From NCBI RefSeq assembly GCF_001420605.1, contig NZ_LJIZ01000012.1, positions 1 to 64,000 of the forward strand: DNA of 64,000 nt. The letters run 5' to 3'. Each line of letters opens with the position of its first letter. Position 1 is the first letter of the stretch. Below the pieces are notes generated by a model that had not been told where the DNA came from, ran no database searches, and was given only the letters and a program-made list of their open reading frames with translations. Positions 35,596-44,955 of this stretch are shown here, piece by piece. This DNA comes from Bacillus sp. FJAT-25509. Its GTDB lineage: Bacteria; Bacillota; Bacilli; Bacillales; Bacillaceae_G. Made by a program: the position numbers and the translations under genes.

Positions 35596-36696
35596 TTAAT
35601 AAATGCTTTGTTTTATTGTTTGATCACACTCGATAATCTCTAATTTTAACTCATTATAAAGATTCACTTCATAAGGAGTACTTACCTTTCTTCCGTTTTC
35701 TTCAAATATCCGTACAACTGGACGATCTGTAGAAACATCATTTTGCCTGAAAACAATTCCGCGTCTACCATCACTTAATTTTACGTATAATCCCGTTGGA
35801 TAAATGGTTAGTAGATCATTAAAAATTCTGACTAATCTAGCATCAAATAATTTATCACTTCCACTATTTAATAATGTTAATCCTTCATGCGGAAGCATTG
35901 CTTGTCGATAAACTCGATTTGAAGTTACAGCATCAAAAAAGTCGGCAATCCCAATAATCTTTGAAAAAAGATGCATTTCCTCACCAAATATTCCTTTTGG
36001 ATACCCGCTCCCATTGATCCTCTCATGATGCTGTAATGCACAGTCTGCAATTACCGGATGAATAGTAGGTACTTGTCGTAGTATATCGTATCCAGCAATG
36101 GTATGTTGTTTAATGTACGAATATTCTTCTTCCGTTAAACGGTCGCGTTTATTTAAAAACTTTTTTGGTATGACCATCTTCCCAATATCATGTAAAAGTG
36201 CACCTAATCCAAGTAAATTAAGCTGGATTTTACTTAAATCTAAAATCGTTCCAATTCCTAAAGAATACATAGCTACATTCAGTGAATGTCTAAAGATACA
36301 CTCGTCATATAGTATTAAGTCAGCTAATAAAAATAAAACATCATTCTGTTGCCATAATTCATTATGCAGTGACTTTATAATTTCTTTAAGCCTAGATTCG
36401 TTTTTTTCTAAAGATAGACATCTTAAATATAAATCTTCGCTAATTAATTTAACAAAAGCATCTTCTATTTTTTTCGTGATTTCAATGCGAAGTTTATTTG
36501 ATACTTTCTCTTCCGTTAAGCGTTCTGATAATTGAGCATGTACTAAAACAAATGGAGTAGCTAATTTATGTATTTGCTTAATCATCTCTTCTGTTAAAGG
36601 AATATTTGCATTTACGATCATTTTTCCATGTTCAGTATAAACCGGCATTCCTAAGATCGTACCTGGAACAAGTGTTGATGCTTCAACAACTCTCAT
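35596..36696 (-). CDS. HD-GYP domain phosphodiesterase
   Basis: 366 residues. An N-terminal ~115-residue region without recognised sensor, then HD-GYP (~125-300) with HSLNVAMYS, LLHDIGKMVIP and HHERINGSGYPKGI. The HD and GYP residues are intact, so hydrolysis of cyclic di-GMP or a related dinucleotide is expected. Start 36696 follows AAGGAGAAA. It is inserted between yunB and yunC relative to B. subtilis. Confidence 0.9.
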   Translation of the reverse strand: MRVVEASTLVPGTILGMPVYTEHGKMIVNANIPLTEEMIKQIHKLATPFVLVHAQLSERLTEEKVSNKLRIEITKKIEDAFVKLISEDLYLRCLSLEKNESRLKEIIKSLHNELWQQNDVLFLLADLILYDECIFRHSLNVAMYSLGIGTILDLSKIQLNLLGLGALLHDIGKMVIPKKFLNKRDRLTEEEYSYIKQHTIAGYDILRQVPTIHPVIADCALQHHERINGSGYPKGIFGEEMHLFSKIIGIADFFDAVTSNRVYRQAMLPHEGLTLLNSGSDKLFDARLVRIFNDLLTIYPTGLYVKLSDGRRGIVFRQNDVSTDRPVVRIFEENGRKVSTPYEVNLYNELKLEIIECDQTIKQSIY

Positions 36697-36794
36697 TGTT
36701 TTCTCCTTCAACAATTTTTTAATTAAATATATGGTTCTTCATTACAGTTAATACATTGTAATAATCGATTTTTTAGGGCATTCGTTTACAAATG

Positions 36795-36824
36795 AAGCCA
36801 CTAAAAAAATTTAGTGGCTTATTT
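36795..36824 (-). terminator. hairpin after yunC
   Basis: AAGCCACTAA pairs with TTAGTGGCTT at the yunC stop; only a weak T run on either strand. Confidence 0.55.
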
Positions 36825-37126
36825 TATATCATCTTTAATAATGCGTCTTTTCCAATCATTCCTTTTTGAATACCTAATTTTTCTGCTTCAACAGTGATAG
36901 ACTCTAAAGGCGCATTTAATAATTCTTCTATTGTTTTTACACCAACTGCTCGGCCTGCAATAATTTGACGGTCGCGCAATTTTTCATTTAATAAAGCTAC
37001 ATCTAATGCTCCGCACATAATATATCCCTTATCATTCATAACGACTAATAATGTAGTTTTTGGAAGTAAAACCGTAACAGCATTAAATGTATGATTATCT
37101 ATTTTAATTGGGCTTAAATTGATCAA
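36824..37126 (-). CDS. yunC: YunC family protein (DUF1805)
   Basis: 100 residues of DUF1805. YIMCGALDVALLNEKLRDRQIIAGRAVGVKT is characteristic; the first 18 residues of it (YIMCGALDVALLNEKLRD) include the only cysteine. Function unknown. AAAGGAG lies 8 bases before TTG 37126; the TTG at 37132 is only 2 bases from the site. It lies downstream of yunD on the same strand. Confidence 0.83.
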   Translation of the reverse strand: MINLSPIKIDNHTFNAVTVLLPKTTLLVVMNDKGYIMCGALDVALLNEKLRDRQIIAGRAVGVKTIEELLNAPLESITVEAEKLGIQKGMIGKDALLKMI

Positions 37127-37198
37127 GTTCAACGCTCCTTTCTCATTCTAAAATATGAGAAAAAAACAAAAGTGAAACCTGTCTAAACTTGATAAATT

Positions 37199-38602
37199 TT
37201 AGACACTTTTTAAAGCCCCAAATAACACGTCACGAATAAATTCAGGCATAAAAAATCTTTTATGACTAGCATCACGAATTGTAGGAATTAAATGGCCAAA
37301 CGTAAATAAATCCAAAGTTCCGATCGTATACATTCGGCTTAAATCTAACATTTCTCCATTAATAAATAATTCTTCTTGATAAAAATGTCTTTTCTTATCC
37401 CTTTTAACAAAAGTGATTCCATCGTAAACCATTTTTCCAATTACTTTACCTCTAAATCCAAAACCTTTCATCTTCAAATGAGTCAACTCTTTATCTTCAC
37501 AGCGATTTAAAACATCTAGTAATTCCTTACCAGACAAATTAACAACACAAGGATTAATAGGATGTGGGCATATTCGATGAATGTCACCCTTTGTAACAAG
37601 TCCATGCGATAAGCCATCAAGTAAAATACCCGAATTTAATATACTGATATCTGATTTTGTCCATTGGCGAAGTGCATTCGCTAATAATTTCAGCAATGGA
37701 CTATCTTTAAACCAATTCACATGCATGTCACTCGGTAGATGTGTCACTGGTTCACTTAAAATTTCTTCACTTAATCTCATTAAATTAGCCAGCATGAGTT
37801 TCGTCACTTCATCTTGATAATCTTTAGGGACTGTATGAACTTCAGTAACTGAAGCTTCAGTATTCATTATACTTTTCGTCTCTTTATTTACAGTAATTAA
37901 AACCTCGCCTAAATAGTTACCGTGTTTACCTGTTCCACAAAGTAAAGTTTCACCAGCATACTCCCCATTTGGAAATAGATGGTGAGTATGTGCGCCTAAG
38001 ATAATATCGACTCCTGAAAATTGTTCAGCAATTCTCTGATCGTCTCTCATACCTAAATGAGAAAGTATTATGACAATGTCAGATTGCGCTTTGACAATTG
38101 GAAGGACGCTATTTAACATGTCAAACGGATCTTTTATACTCCATCCTAAAGTTTCATAAAACACAGGATAAGCGACTGTTAATCCAATTACTCCTAGCTT
38201 TACTCCATTTTTTTCATATATTTCAAAAGGCTTGCTGATACTCTCGGTACCTTCATCTGTAATGGCTAAATTACCAACTAATACATCAAACTTTGCATCT
38301 TCGTAAAGATTTAACAACTCACCTTTAGATAAGGTAATTCCTTCATTATTACCTATTGTAATTGCATCAAACTTTGCATCATTTAAAAGTTTCACATTAC
38401 CCTTTCCTAAAGTGGCCTCAGAGATTGGATGAAATCGATCAACGAAATCACCAATATCAAAAGTAAGTGTGGCCTCCCCTTTTCCTTTGGCTAATTCTCT
38501 TTTAGACTTCAACAAACCGACAATTGTTGGCCACGTTTCGAAGTGGCTGTGAATGTCATTTGTATGGAACAACCGAATATTTATAGATTGATTTGTTTCC
38601 AT
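37199..38602 (-). CDS. yunD: 5'-nucleotidase/2',3'-cyclic phosphodiesterase-like protein (YunD)
   Basis: 467 residues: metallophosphatase domain (~8-255) with HTNDIHSHFETW, GDFVDR, GNNEG, LSHLGMRDD and GAHTHHLF, then a 5'-nucleotidase C-terminal domain (~290-440). No signal peptide is evident, so unlike many family members it is likely cytoplasmic. Substrate unknown. AAAGGATGG precedes the ATG. Confidence 0.9.
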   Translation of the reverse strand: METNQSINIRLFHTNDIHSHFETWPTIVGLLKSKRELAKGKGEATLTFDIGDFVDRFHPISEATLGKGNVKLLNDAKFDAITIGNNEGITLSKGELLNLYEDAKFDVLVGNLAITDEGTESISKPFEIYEKNGVKLGVIGLTVAYPVFYETLGWSIKDPFDMLNSVLPIVKAQSDIVIILSHLGMRDDQRIAEQFSGVDIILGAHTHHLFPNGEYAGETLLCGTGKHGNYLGEVLITVNKETKSIMNTEASVTEVHTVPKDYQDEVTKLMLANLMRLSEEILSEPVTHLPSDMHVNWFKDSPLLKLLANALRQWTKSDISILNSGILLDGLSHGLVTKGDIHRICPHPINPCVVNLSGKELLDVLNRCEDKELTHLKMKGFGFRGKVIGKMVYDGITFVKRDKKRHFYQEELFINGEMLDLSRMYTIGTLDLFTFGHLIPTIRDASHKRFFMPEFIRDVLFGALKSV

Positions 38603-38620
38603 TGTTCCACCATCCTTTTT

Positions 38621-39451
38621 TTAAATATTTTCTATAATTAATTTTATGCCATAAAATAACACGACTAACCTTAAAATTAATGCGATTGTTTCAGTTTTTA
38701 ATTTTTGATTAATATACGCTCCAATTTTCCCACCAAACCATGCGCCAGGAATAAGTAAAAGAATGTAATAGAAATTTACTTCTCCTAATGTGATGTATGA
38801 AATTGAGCTTCCAAGTGTCGTAAACATAACGACAAACATTGAAGTCGCTACAGCTAACTGAGGTGGAAAACCGAATAAAAACGCCATCATTGGTACTAAC
38901 AATATTCCTCCACCAATTCCAAATAAACCTGAGATGATCCCGATACAAATAGACAATGAAATCGCCAATGGAAGACTATAGCTATATGTATATGCCTCGC
39001 CTTCATCATTTGTAAATGTTCGTATAATACCCTTATGTAATTCCTTTGATTTTCTATTTAATTTTGCAGAAACAAATAGAAAGACTGATATACAGATTAA
39101 AAATATCCCAAAAAATAAAGTAAACCGCTCAGTATTTAAAAGCGAATTGATGTAAGTACCTAGTAAGCTACCAGGAACACTACCTATTAAAAATAAAATG
39201 CCACTCTTATAATCGATTCGTTTTTGCTTATGATACGAAAGGGTGGATGAAAGCGAAGAAAACACAATTGTAATCAGTGAAGTTCCAACTGCAACATGAA
39301 TTGGCACAGTCGAAAAAGCGGATAAAAAGTGATCAATATTAAGTAGCATTGGAACAATAATAATTCCTCCGCCTAAACCAATCAATGATCCGACTGTTCC
39401 TGCAGCGAGTCCTATACTAATGAGTATAAGAATTTGTAGAATGATATCCAA
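38621..39451 (-). CDS. yunE: TauE/SafE family membrane transporter (YunE)
   Basis: 276 residues with about eight hydrophobic helices and two copies of the TauE/SafE motif: GTVGSLIGLGGGIIIVPML near the N-terminus and GIISGLFGIGGGILLVPMM at ~170. The family exports sulfite or other organic anions; substrate not determined. Starts with TTG 39451 behind AAAGGAGAG. It precedes yunD by 18 bases, so they form an operon. Confidence 0.88.
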   Translation of the reverse strand: MDIILQILILISIGLAAGTVGSLIGLGGGIIIVPMLLNIDHFLSAFSTVPIHVAVGTSLITIVFSSLSSTLSYHKQKRIDYKSGILFLIGSVPGSLLGTYINSLLNTERFTLFFGIFLICISVFLFVSAKLNRKSKELHKGIIRTFTNDEGEAYTYSYSLPLAISLSICIGIISGLFGIGGGILLVPMMAFLFGFPPQLAVATSMFVVMFTTLGSSISYITLGEVNFYYILLLIPGAWFGGKIGAYINQKLKTETIALILRLVVLFYGIKLIIENI

Positions 39452-39528
39452 CCTAAATTTCTCTCCTTTATAAATACACTAAACATCTATCTTCTCTATA
39501 TTTTAAATAATAGTTTAACACAAAAAAA

Positions 39529-39546
39529 CTCGGATTTCCCCGAGTA
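39529..39546 (-). terminator. terminator after the DinB gene
   Basis: ACTCGG pairs with CCGAGT, followed on the minus strand by seven T. Confidence 0.8.
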
Positions 39547-39572
39547 TGAATAATACCATTTATAAACACTGG

Positions 39573-40097
39573 CTATTGTTTTAATATACTTAAATTTGCA
39601 ATCCAAGGTCCTACGTCAGTTTTATATCTTTTTGCCATCACTCTTGTAATTTGAGCTATATGGGTTAGATCATGTACGACAAAAGTAGATAGTAATTCTC
39701 TTAATTTAACTGTTCCAAGATCTGGATGAACCCCTTCTAATTCTAGGTGTAAATTAGGGTCAACCAATGATTGTAATTTTGTAATATTTTCTGCTCTTAA
39801 ATTTTTGAATTCTAGTAATCTTTCTTCTACTGATTTTTCATGTTTTTCATTTAAATGCGAAAAACGATCGAATGGCGGGAAATGGTTGTTTCCTTCTTTG
39901 TTAAGTATGCTGTTCAATCTTGGAATCCAATTTGTTTTTTCACACTCAATTAGATGGTCGATTACTTCAGAAGCATTCCATGTTCCTTCACCTTCATTGC
40001 TACTTAGCCAAGATTCAGATAAACCTGACAAAAGGGACTCTAATGATTTGGGTGTTCTTTCTAAGACTTCAATCGCTTCTTTAAGGTTAAAATTCAT
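39573..40097 (-). CDS. DinB-family (YfiT-like) protein
   Basis: 174 residues, a four-helix DinB_2/YfiT domain. The metal ligands are probably His in VIDHLIECE and the HDLTHIAQI pair near residue 145. Members act as metal-dependent thiol S-transferases (bacillithiol in Firmicutes) or are uncharacterised. GGGAGGAG precedes the ATG. Confidence 0.85.
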   Translation of the reverse strand: MNFNLKEAIEVLERTPKSLESLLSGLSESWLSSNEGEGTWNASEVIDHLIECEKTNWIPRLNSILNKEGNNHFPPFDRFSHLNEKHEKSVEERLLEFKNLRAENITKLQSLVDPNLHLELEGVHPDLGTVKLRELLSTFVVHDLTHIAQITRVMAKRYKTDVGPWIANLSILKQ

Positions 40098-40216
40098 AAA
40101 AAAACTCCTCCCACACTAAAATATAAATTCCTTTAACAACATCTCGTGACCTTTCAAGTTAAATTTTACCATAAAAAAGGTAACTAAATTAAAATCATGC
40201 TTATTGTTCCTAATAG

Positions 40217-40246
40217 AAAAAAGCATGGCAAGATTGCCATGCTTTT
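40217..40246 (-). terminator. terminator after vpr
   Basis: AAAAGCATGGCAA pairs with TTGCCATGCTTTT; T run on the minus strand. Confidence 0.88.
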
Positions 40247-40283
40247 AAGTAGGAGAGTCCCTAAAGAATGATAAAGTTAACGT

Positions 40284-43200
40284 CTATTCCATCTTCTCCA
40301 ACTCTGCTTTGACTTTTTCTAATGTCAAACCTTTATATTTTAATTTCGGACTTGGAGCATTCGTCATTGACGGATTTTTTAACTTGTAATTTTTTTCAAT
40401 AAGTGCAAAGTCTGTCAGATCAACCTTGCCATCAAAATTAATATCTGCAGCACGCTTATTCGTACCCCAATATGTTTGCATATAAATTGCGTCCATAACG
40501 TCAACGACTTGGTCACCGTTCACATCACCGGCTTCTAATTGCACTTCACCATAAATATTGTTCCATTCGCCACGATACTGATCGCCTGCTTGTTTAAATA
40601 ATGTAAATGGTCTGCTATATTTAAAATGCCCTGGAACATGAATAGTGAACATCATTTCTTTATTTGTGACAGGCAATTTAATTGTTGCTTTAGGCCACAG
40701 GTATGTCCCATAAGCTGGTGAAGTTATAGGATAAGAAGTTATAGTGCCATTGTATAATTTGTTGTTTGCATCTGTAACATATGCACTCGCACCTATATTT
40801 GTATAGTCCCTCATGTTTAAATTTATTCCATCATACGTGTAATGTAACCCTTCAGCAATTGGAGAAAATGTTAATTGTGAGAATGATGGTTTCACATAAG
40901 ATTCCACCGATAAACTAGGAATAGAGATTTCCGCTTTATCTGTATTCACATAAGTAGAAGCAAGATTTTGCAATTGTAAAATCCCTTCATAATAATCTTC
41001 ATTCTTTACTTTTACCTTAACGTCTACCATTGGAGTTGTTCCAGTTATACCATCTGTGTTATTTATTGCTAGATGGATCGAATGTTTATTCAGTTCTCCA
41101 TTACTAGTTAATTCTTTATGTTCTAACTGTACGTTAGCTTTTTTCAGTAATTCTGGACGTATTGTTACATTTTCTATTTCAAAATTTTTATTTAAATAAT
41201 CAAAAGTAAATGTTTGATCATTTACTTTTTTTACATTATTTGCTGTTAGTGTATAAGTAACTGTATCTCCCATCGTTGGGTTAACCTGATCTGGCTTAGC
41301 ATCTACATATTGCGTGCCTTTTTTTACAAAATAGGTTACGTGTGCGTTCGGATAATCAACTGCACTTGATACACCTACACCAAAGAAACGAACTGGAAGA
41401 ATTGGCACCGTATCATCAATTGGCATATTCGCATTAAACGTACCATCTGGATTTAAAGGAACAAAACCATTTGCAGTATTTGCTGTTTTGTCTGGTTTTA
41501 GTAAATCTCTATTATAATAAAACGCTACTTTATTTGCAGATTGATCTCTAGTAAAACCATATTCATTCATCGTTTTAATATTTTCTTCGTCAATTGATCC
41601 CGAAACTAATACTGATTTTTGTCCATCTTCATATTCGTAAACACCATGAGGAAGAGAAGTGATATTAAATTTTGGCGCCGTATTATCTACAAATAAGTAA
41701 GTGTCAGAACTAAATGTATTCCCTTGATCGTCCGTTGCAATTGCCCTAAATTTATAGTCTCCATGCTTAACAAATTCTGAAAAATGATCAAACTGAGTTG
41801 ACATATATTCAGCATCAGAAGAAAACGGCTTACTTTGATCACCTGTAAATGGTGTACTAAAGCCTAAGTTTGCAGAATTATAATTTGTACTTGGATTTAA
41901 AGCATTTCCACTAATATATCCTGAATGTCCCAAGATTTTGTTAGTTTTTGGATCCAAATATAAGAAATCAATTCGTTTAACATGTCCTTTTAATTTAAAG
42001 TTTACAAAAAAACCGCTTACTGAAAATATACTTTGATCGAAAGTGGCGTTTGCAGCAACTGCATGCGATCCTAAAATGTCAAATGCTTCAAATTTGTTTT
42101 CTTCATACGTTACACCAAACGGTATTTGGTACACTTCAGATGGGTTATTCCTGTTAGTATAGATTACATACCCTTCATAGATACCTGTTTCTGCTGTTTT
42201 TGGAATCGATAAAAACACGGATTGTTTTTTACTACTATTACCATTTACTTTTATAGAATTTTCGGTTAGAACCTTCACTCCGTTTTTCTCTGCGTCTTTT
42301 GATCCTCTTAAATCTGTTTGATATTGTACTTTCACATCAAATGTTTTAGCTTTTTCCCCGTTGTTACTAATCTTGACAGAACGTGAATCTGAAATGTCTT
42401 CACCTGTTAAAACTGCTCGCCCGAAGCTAAGGCCACCAGTTTCATCATTAATTACCTTCGTTTCTCCATTTTCAATCATATTTGTTTTATCTTTTACTGT
42501 AATTTCTATAGTTGAATGAACCGCTACATATGGATCGACACGTCCTGCGCCTTGCTCAAAAACACTATATGGTTTACTTAATGAATCTGCAGTATTCATT
42601 AAAACACTCTTAACATCGGACGGTTGCAAATTAGGATTTTCTTCTAGTAAAAGAGCAGAAATACCAGTAACAACAGGAGCTGCCATTGATGTGCCCGATA
42701 AACGTGCATAAGCATACTCATAGTCGTCCCCTTTATCACCATTTACTACATCGGAAGGAACAGTTGACATCATGGACACACCTGGTGCAACTACTTCTGG
42801 TTTTATGTCATAATTTGTCCTACTTGGTCCTCGAGAACTAAAAGTAGCCAAATTATCACCTTGTGATTTTAATTCCTTCATCTCTCCAAAAGTAAAGTTA
42901 TTTTGCCCATTATCTACCTTTGACTTTAACGCTAGACCGTCTGCATTACTTAATGAAAACGTTGGGATGTAATTTTGGCCTTCTGCTAAATAGGCAGGAA
43001 TATGACCTTCTGCCGCATTATCATTAAACAAAAGCACAGCAGCTGCACCATTATTTTTTGCTTCTGTAATTTTATTAGCTAGCGGAATACCCTTCCCACG
43101 GCTTATTAAAGCAATTTTACCTTTTACATCGATTCCTGCAAAATCAGCTGCTGCACCCATGCCAGCATATACAACAGGAAGTGATTTTCCTTTAAGGTAA

Positions 43201-44552
43201 TTTATATCATCTTTATAGCTAAACGCAATTGCACGTAAATCTGCAGTGACTGTGTCTAGTATCCCTTTATAGCTTGCTATGGAAACAGGTACATCACTTG
43301 CACCTACAGTAATTGCTAATGCTGAAGCACCCGGTGTACCTAACGAATACATTCCATCCCCAGAATTACCAGCAGATAGAACTACCGTTACTCCATTTAA
43401 AACAGCATTATTTACCGCTATACTTAAAGGATCCATTGGATTATTTGTAGCGGAGCCCAATGACATATTAATAACGTCCATCCCATCCTCAGTAGCTTTA
43501 TCTATTGCAGCAATAATTCCATTAGTCGGACCCGATCCATATGGACCTAATACTCGATATGCATATAAATCAGCACCCGGGGCAATACCTGTTGTAGCAT
43601 ATTTACTGTTATTTGCACCTCGACCGCCTATCGTACCAGAAACGTGCGTACCGTGTTCCGTATAATATGTACCATTGGCGTTTTTTTCTGCCTTTCCTGA
43701 TTTCTTCCAATCCTCATATGTAGTTTCCATTGGATCATTATCATTATCTACAAAATCGTATCCACCTTTATAGGCCGATTTTAAATCCGGATGGTTATAA
43801 TCCATACCAGTATCTAAAATTCCTACTTTAATTCCTTTACCTGTATGGCCTTCAGCATGTAACTTGTCCACTTGTAAATACGAGCGCTCATCAGCCATTC
43901 CTAACCCCATTTGTTCTGGAGCAATATCTTTAGCCTGAACTGGTGGTTCTGCCTTTATTTCTACATCGCTATAAACAGCTTTAACAGCTTCCGATTTTAA
44001 TAAATTTTCAACTTGATTTGCAGGAAGTTTCATTGAAATACCATTAAATGTTGTTTTAAACGTGCGATTTACTTTGTATGCAGATGCTTTCTTAGTTCCT
44101 TTTGCCGATAATACTTTTAATAAATCATTGTTAAAAGAAGCATGTGAATCATCTACTAATTTGTCCGCTTCCTTTTCATCTAAAATTTTCCCTTCCGTTG
44201 CTGCTTTTAATACTGCGGCTTTAGTTGTAGGTTGTTTAAATTCAACTATAACGGAGATCTCTTCTGAACTATTTTTGTCAATATTTTGTGCTAAGTGTAA
44301 ACCCGTTTCATTGATTGATTGCAAGTTTACTAGGGCTTTCTTTTGTTCGGAAGTTAAACTATTAAGTAATTTCTCTGTTTGATTCAAACTACTAGACGTA
44401 TTTTCTTGTTGTAAATTACTGAATATAACTTGTTGAGTTGACGTAGTTGCATGGACTTTAGAAGAGGTACTCAAATACGAAGCTATTAAACTGCTAGAAG
44501 CTAAACCTACTCCTAGTGCAACGGTTGAAACCTTTTTTAATTTCCTTTTCAT
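40284..44552 (-). CDS. vpr: large secreted subtilisin-like protease (Vpr type) with dockerin
   Basis: 1422 residues. In order: signal peptide (1-36); I9 propeptide (~98-200); S8 protease with Asp247 (GILDTGMDYNHPDL), His300 (EHGTHVSG) and Ser622 (SGTSMAAP); a PA domain inserted between His and Ser (~455-545); Ig-like domains (~680-1110); a cohesin-like segment (~1125-1230); and a dockerin (~1337-1388) with two calcium loops (DVNGDQVVDVMDA and DINFDGKVDLTDF). B. subtilis Vpr, about 806 residues, lacks the C-terminal half. The triad is intact, so this is an active extracellular endopeptidase. GAGGAGTG precedes the start. Confidence 0.92.
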   Translation of the reverse strand: MKRKLKKVSTVALGVGLASSSLIASYLSTSSKVHATTSTQQVIFSNLQQENTSSSLNQTEKLLNSLTSEQKKALVNLQSINETGLHLAQNIDKNSSEEISVIVEFKQPTTKAAVLKAATEGKILDEKEADKLVDDSHASFNNDLLKVLSAKGTKKASAYKVNRTFKTTFNGISMKLPANQVENLLKSEAVKAVYSDVEIKAEPPVQAKDIAPEQMGLGMADERSYLQVDKLHAEGHTGKGIKVGILDTGMDYNHPDLKSAYKGGYDFVDNDNDPMETTYEDWKKSGKAEKNANGTYYTEHGTHVSGTIGGRGANNSKYATTGIAPGADLYAYRVLGPYGSGPTNGIIAAIDKATEDGMDVINMSLGSATNNPMDPLSIAVNNAVLNGVTVVLSAGNSGDGMYSLGTPGASALAITVGASDVPVSIASYKGILDTVTADLRAIAFSYKDDINYLKGKSLPVVYAGMGAAADFAGIDVKGKIALISRGKGIPLANKITEAKNNGAAAVLLFNDNAAEGHIPAYLAEGQNYIPTFSLSNADGLALKSKVDNGQNNFTFGEMKELKSQGDNLATFSSRGPSRTNYDIKPEVVAPGVSMMSTVPSDVVNGDKGDDYEYAYARLSGTSMAAPVVTGISALLLEENPNLQPSDVKSVLMNTADSLSKPYSVFEQGAGRVDPYVAVHSTIEITVKDKTNMIENGETKVINDETGGLSFGRAVLTGEDISDSRSVKISNNGEKAKTFDVKVQYQTDLRGSKDAEKNGVKVLTENSIKVNGNSSKKQSVFLSIPKTAETGIYEGYVIYTNRNNPSEVYQIPFGVTYEENKFEAFDILGSHAVAANATFDQSIFSVSGFFVNFKLKGHVKRIDFLYLDPKTNKILGHSGYISGNALNPSTNYNSANLGFSTPFTGDQSKPFSSDAEYMSTQFDHFSEFVKHGDYKFRAIATDDQGNTFSSDTYLFVDNTAPKFNITSLPHGVYEYEDGQKSVLVSGSIDEENIKTMNEYGFTRDQSANKVAFYYNRDLLKPDKTANTANGFVPLNPDGTFNANMPIDDTVPILPVRFFGVGVSSAVDYPNAHVTYFVKKGTQYVDAKPDQVNPTMGDTVTYTLTANNVKKVNDQTFTFDYLNKNFEIENVTIRPELLKKANVQLEHKELTSNGELNKHSIHLAINNTDGITGTTPMVDVKVKVKNEDYYEGILQLQNLASTYVNTDKAEISIPSLSVESYVKPSFSQLTFSPIAEGLHYTYDGINLNMRDYTNIGASAYVTDANNKLYNGTITSYPITSPAYGTYLWPKATIKLPVTNKEMMFTIHVPGHFKYSRPFTLFKQAGDQYRGEWNNIYGEVQLEAGDVNGDQVVDVMDAIYMQTYWGTNKRAADINFDGKVDLTDFALIEKNYKLKNPSMTNAPSPKLKYKGLTLEKVKAELEKME

Positions 44553-44696
44553 GCTTTCAATTCACTCCTCAATAATAAAATATAGATGAGGAAAATTGAA
44601 TGGCTCAATTTTGAAAATAGGGGTTACTAATAACTTCTTTTGAAGCTTAGTAGTTTCTAATTGAAATTTTTTCCATTCAATTTTCATACAATTCGA

Positions 44697-44743
44697 ATTA
44701 TATAGATTATTAATGTATTACTCAATCGTGTTAAGTCGTGTTA
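44697..44743 (-). promoter_or_regulatory. vpr promoter and upstream direct repeats
   Basis: Minus strand: TTGAGT (44725-44720), 17 bases, TATAAT (44702-44697). Immediately upstream are two direct TAACACGA octamers (44743-44736 and 44733-44726), ten bases apart, and an inverse one at 44821-44828. They resemble PhoP boxes (TTAACA repeats) but not at the canonical 11-base period. Confidence 0.6.
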
Positions 44744-44906
44744 TTTTAAGGTCAAAATGCTAATAATATGCTATAATTTCAATCACTTTTAACAGAACTC
44801 GACATGATTCTTTCAATAATTAACACGACTAAAAGAACCAATGAATAAAACTAATGCATCCAATGGTTCTATACCTATTCTTAAATTTCATATAAAATTC
44901 AACCTC

Positions 44907-44939
44907 AAAAAACCCTGTTACCAATTGGCAACAGGGTTT
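44907..44939 (-). terminator. suf operon terminator
   Basis: AACCCTGTTACC pairs with GGCAACAGGGTT; AAAAAA gives T on the minus strand. Confidence 0.9.
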
Positions 44940-44955
44940 ATCTTTATTCAATGGA

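Noticed and set aside
44062-44382. Plus-strand ORF inside vpr
   Set aside because: Antisense shadow of the protease propeptide.
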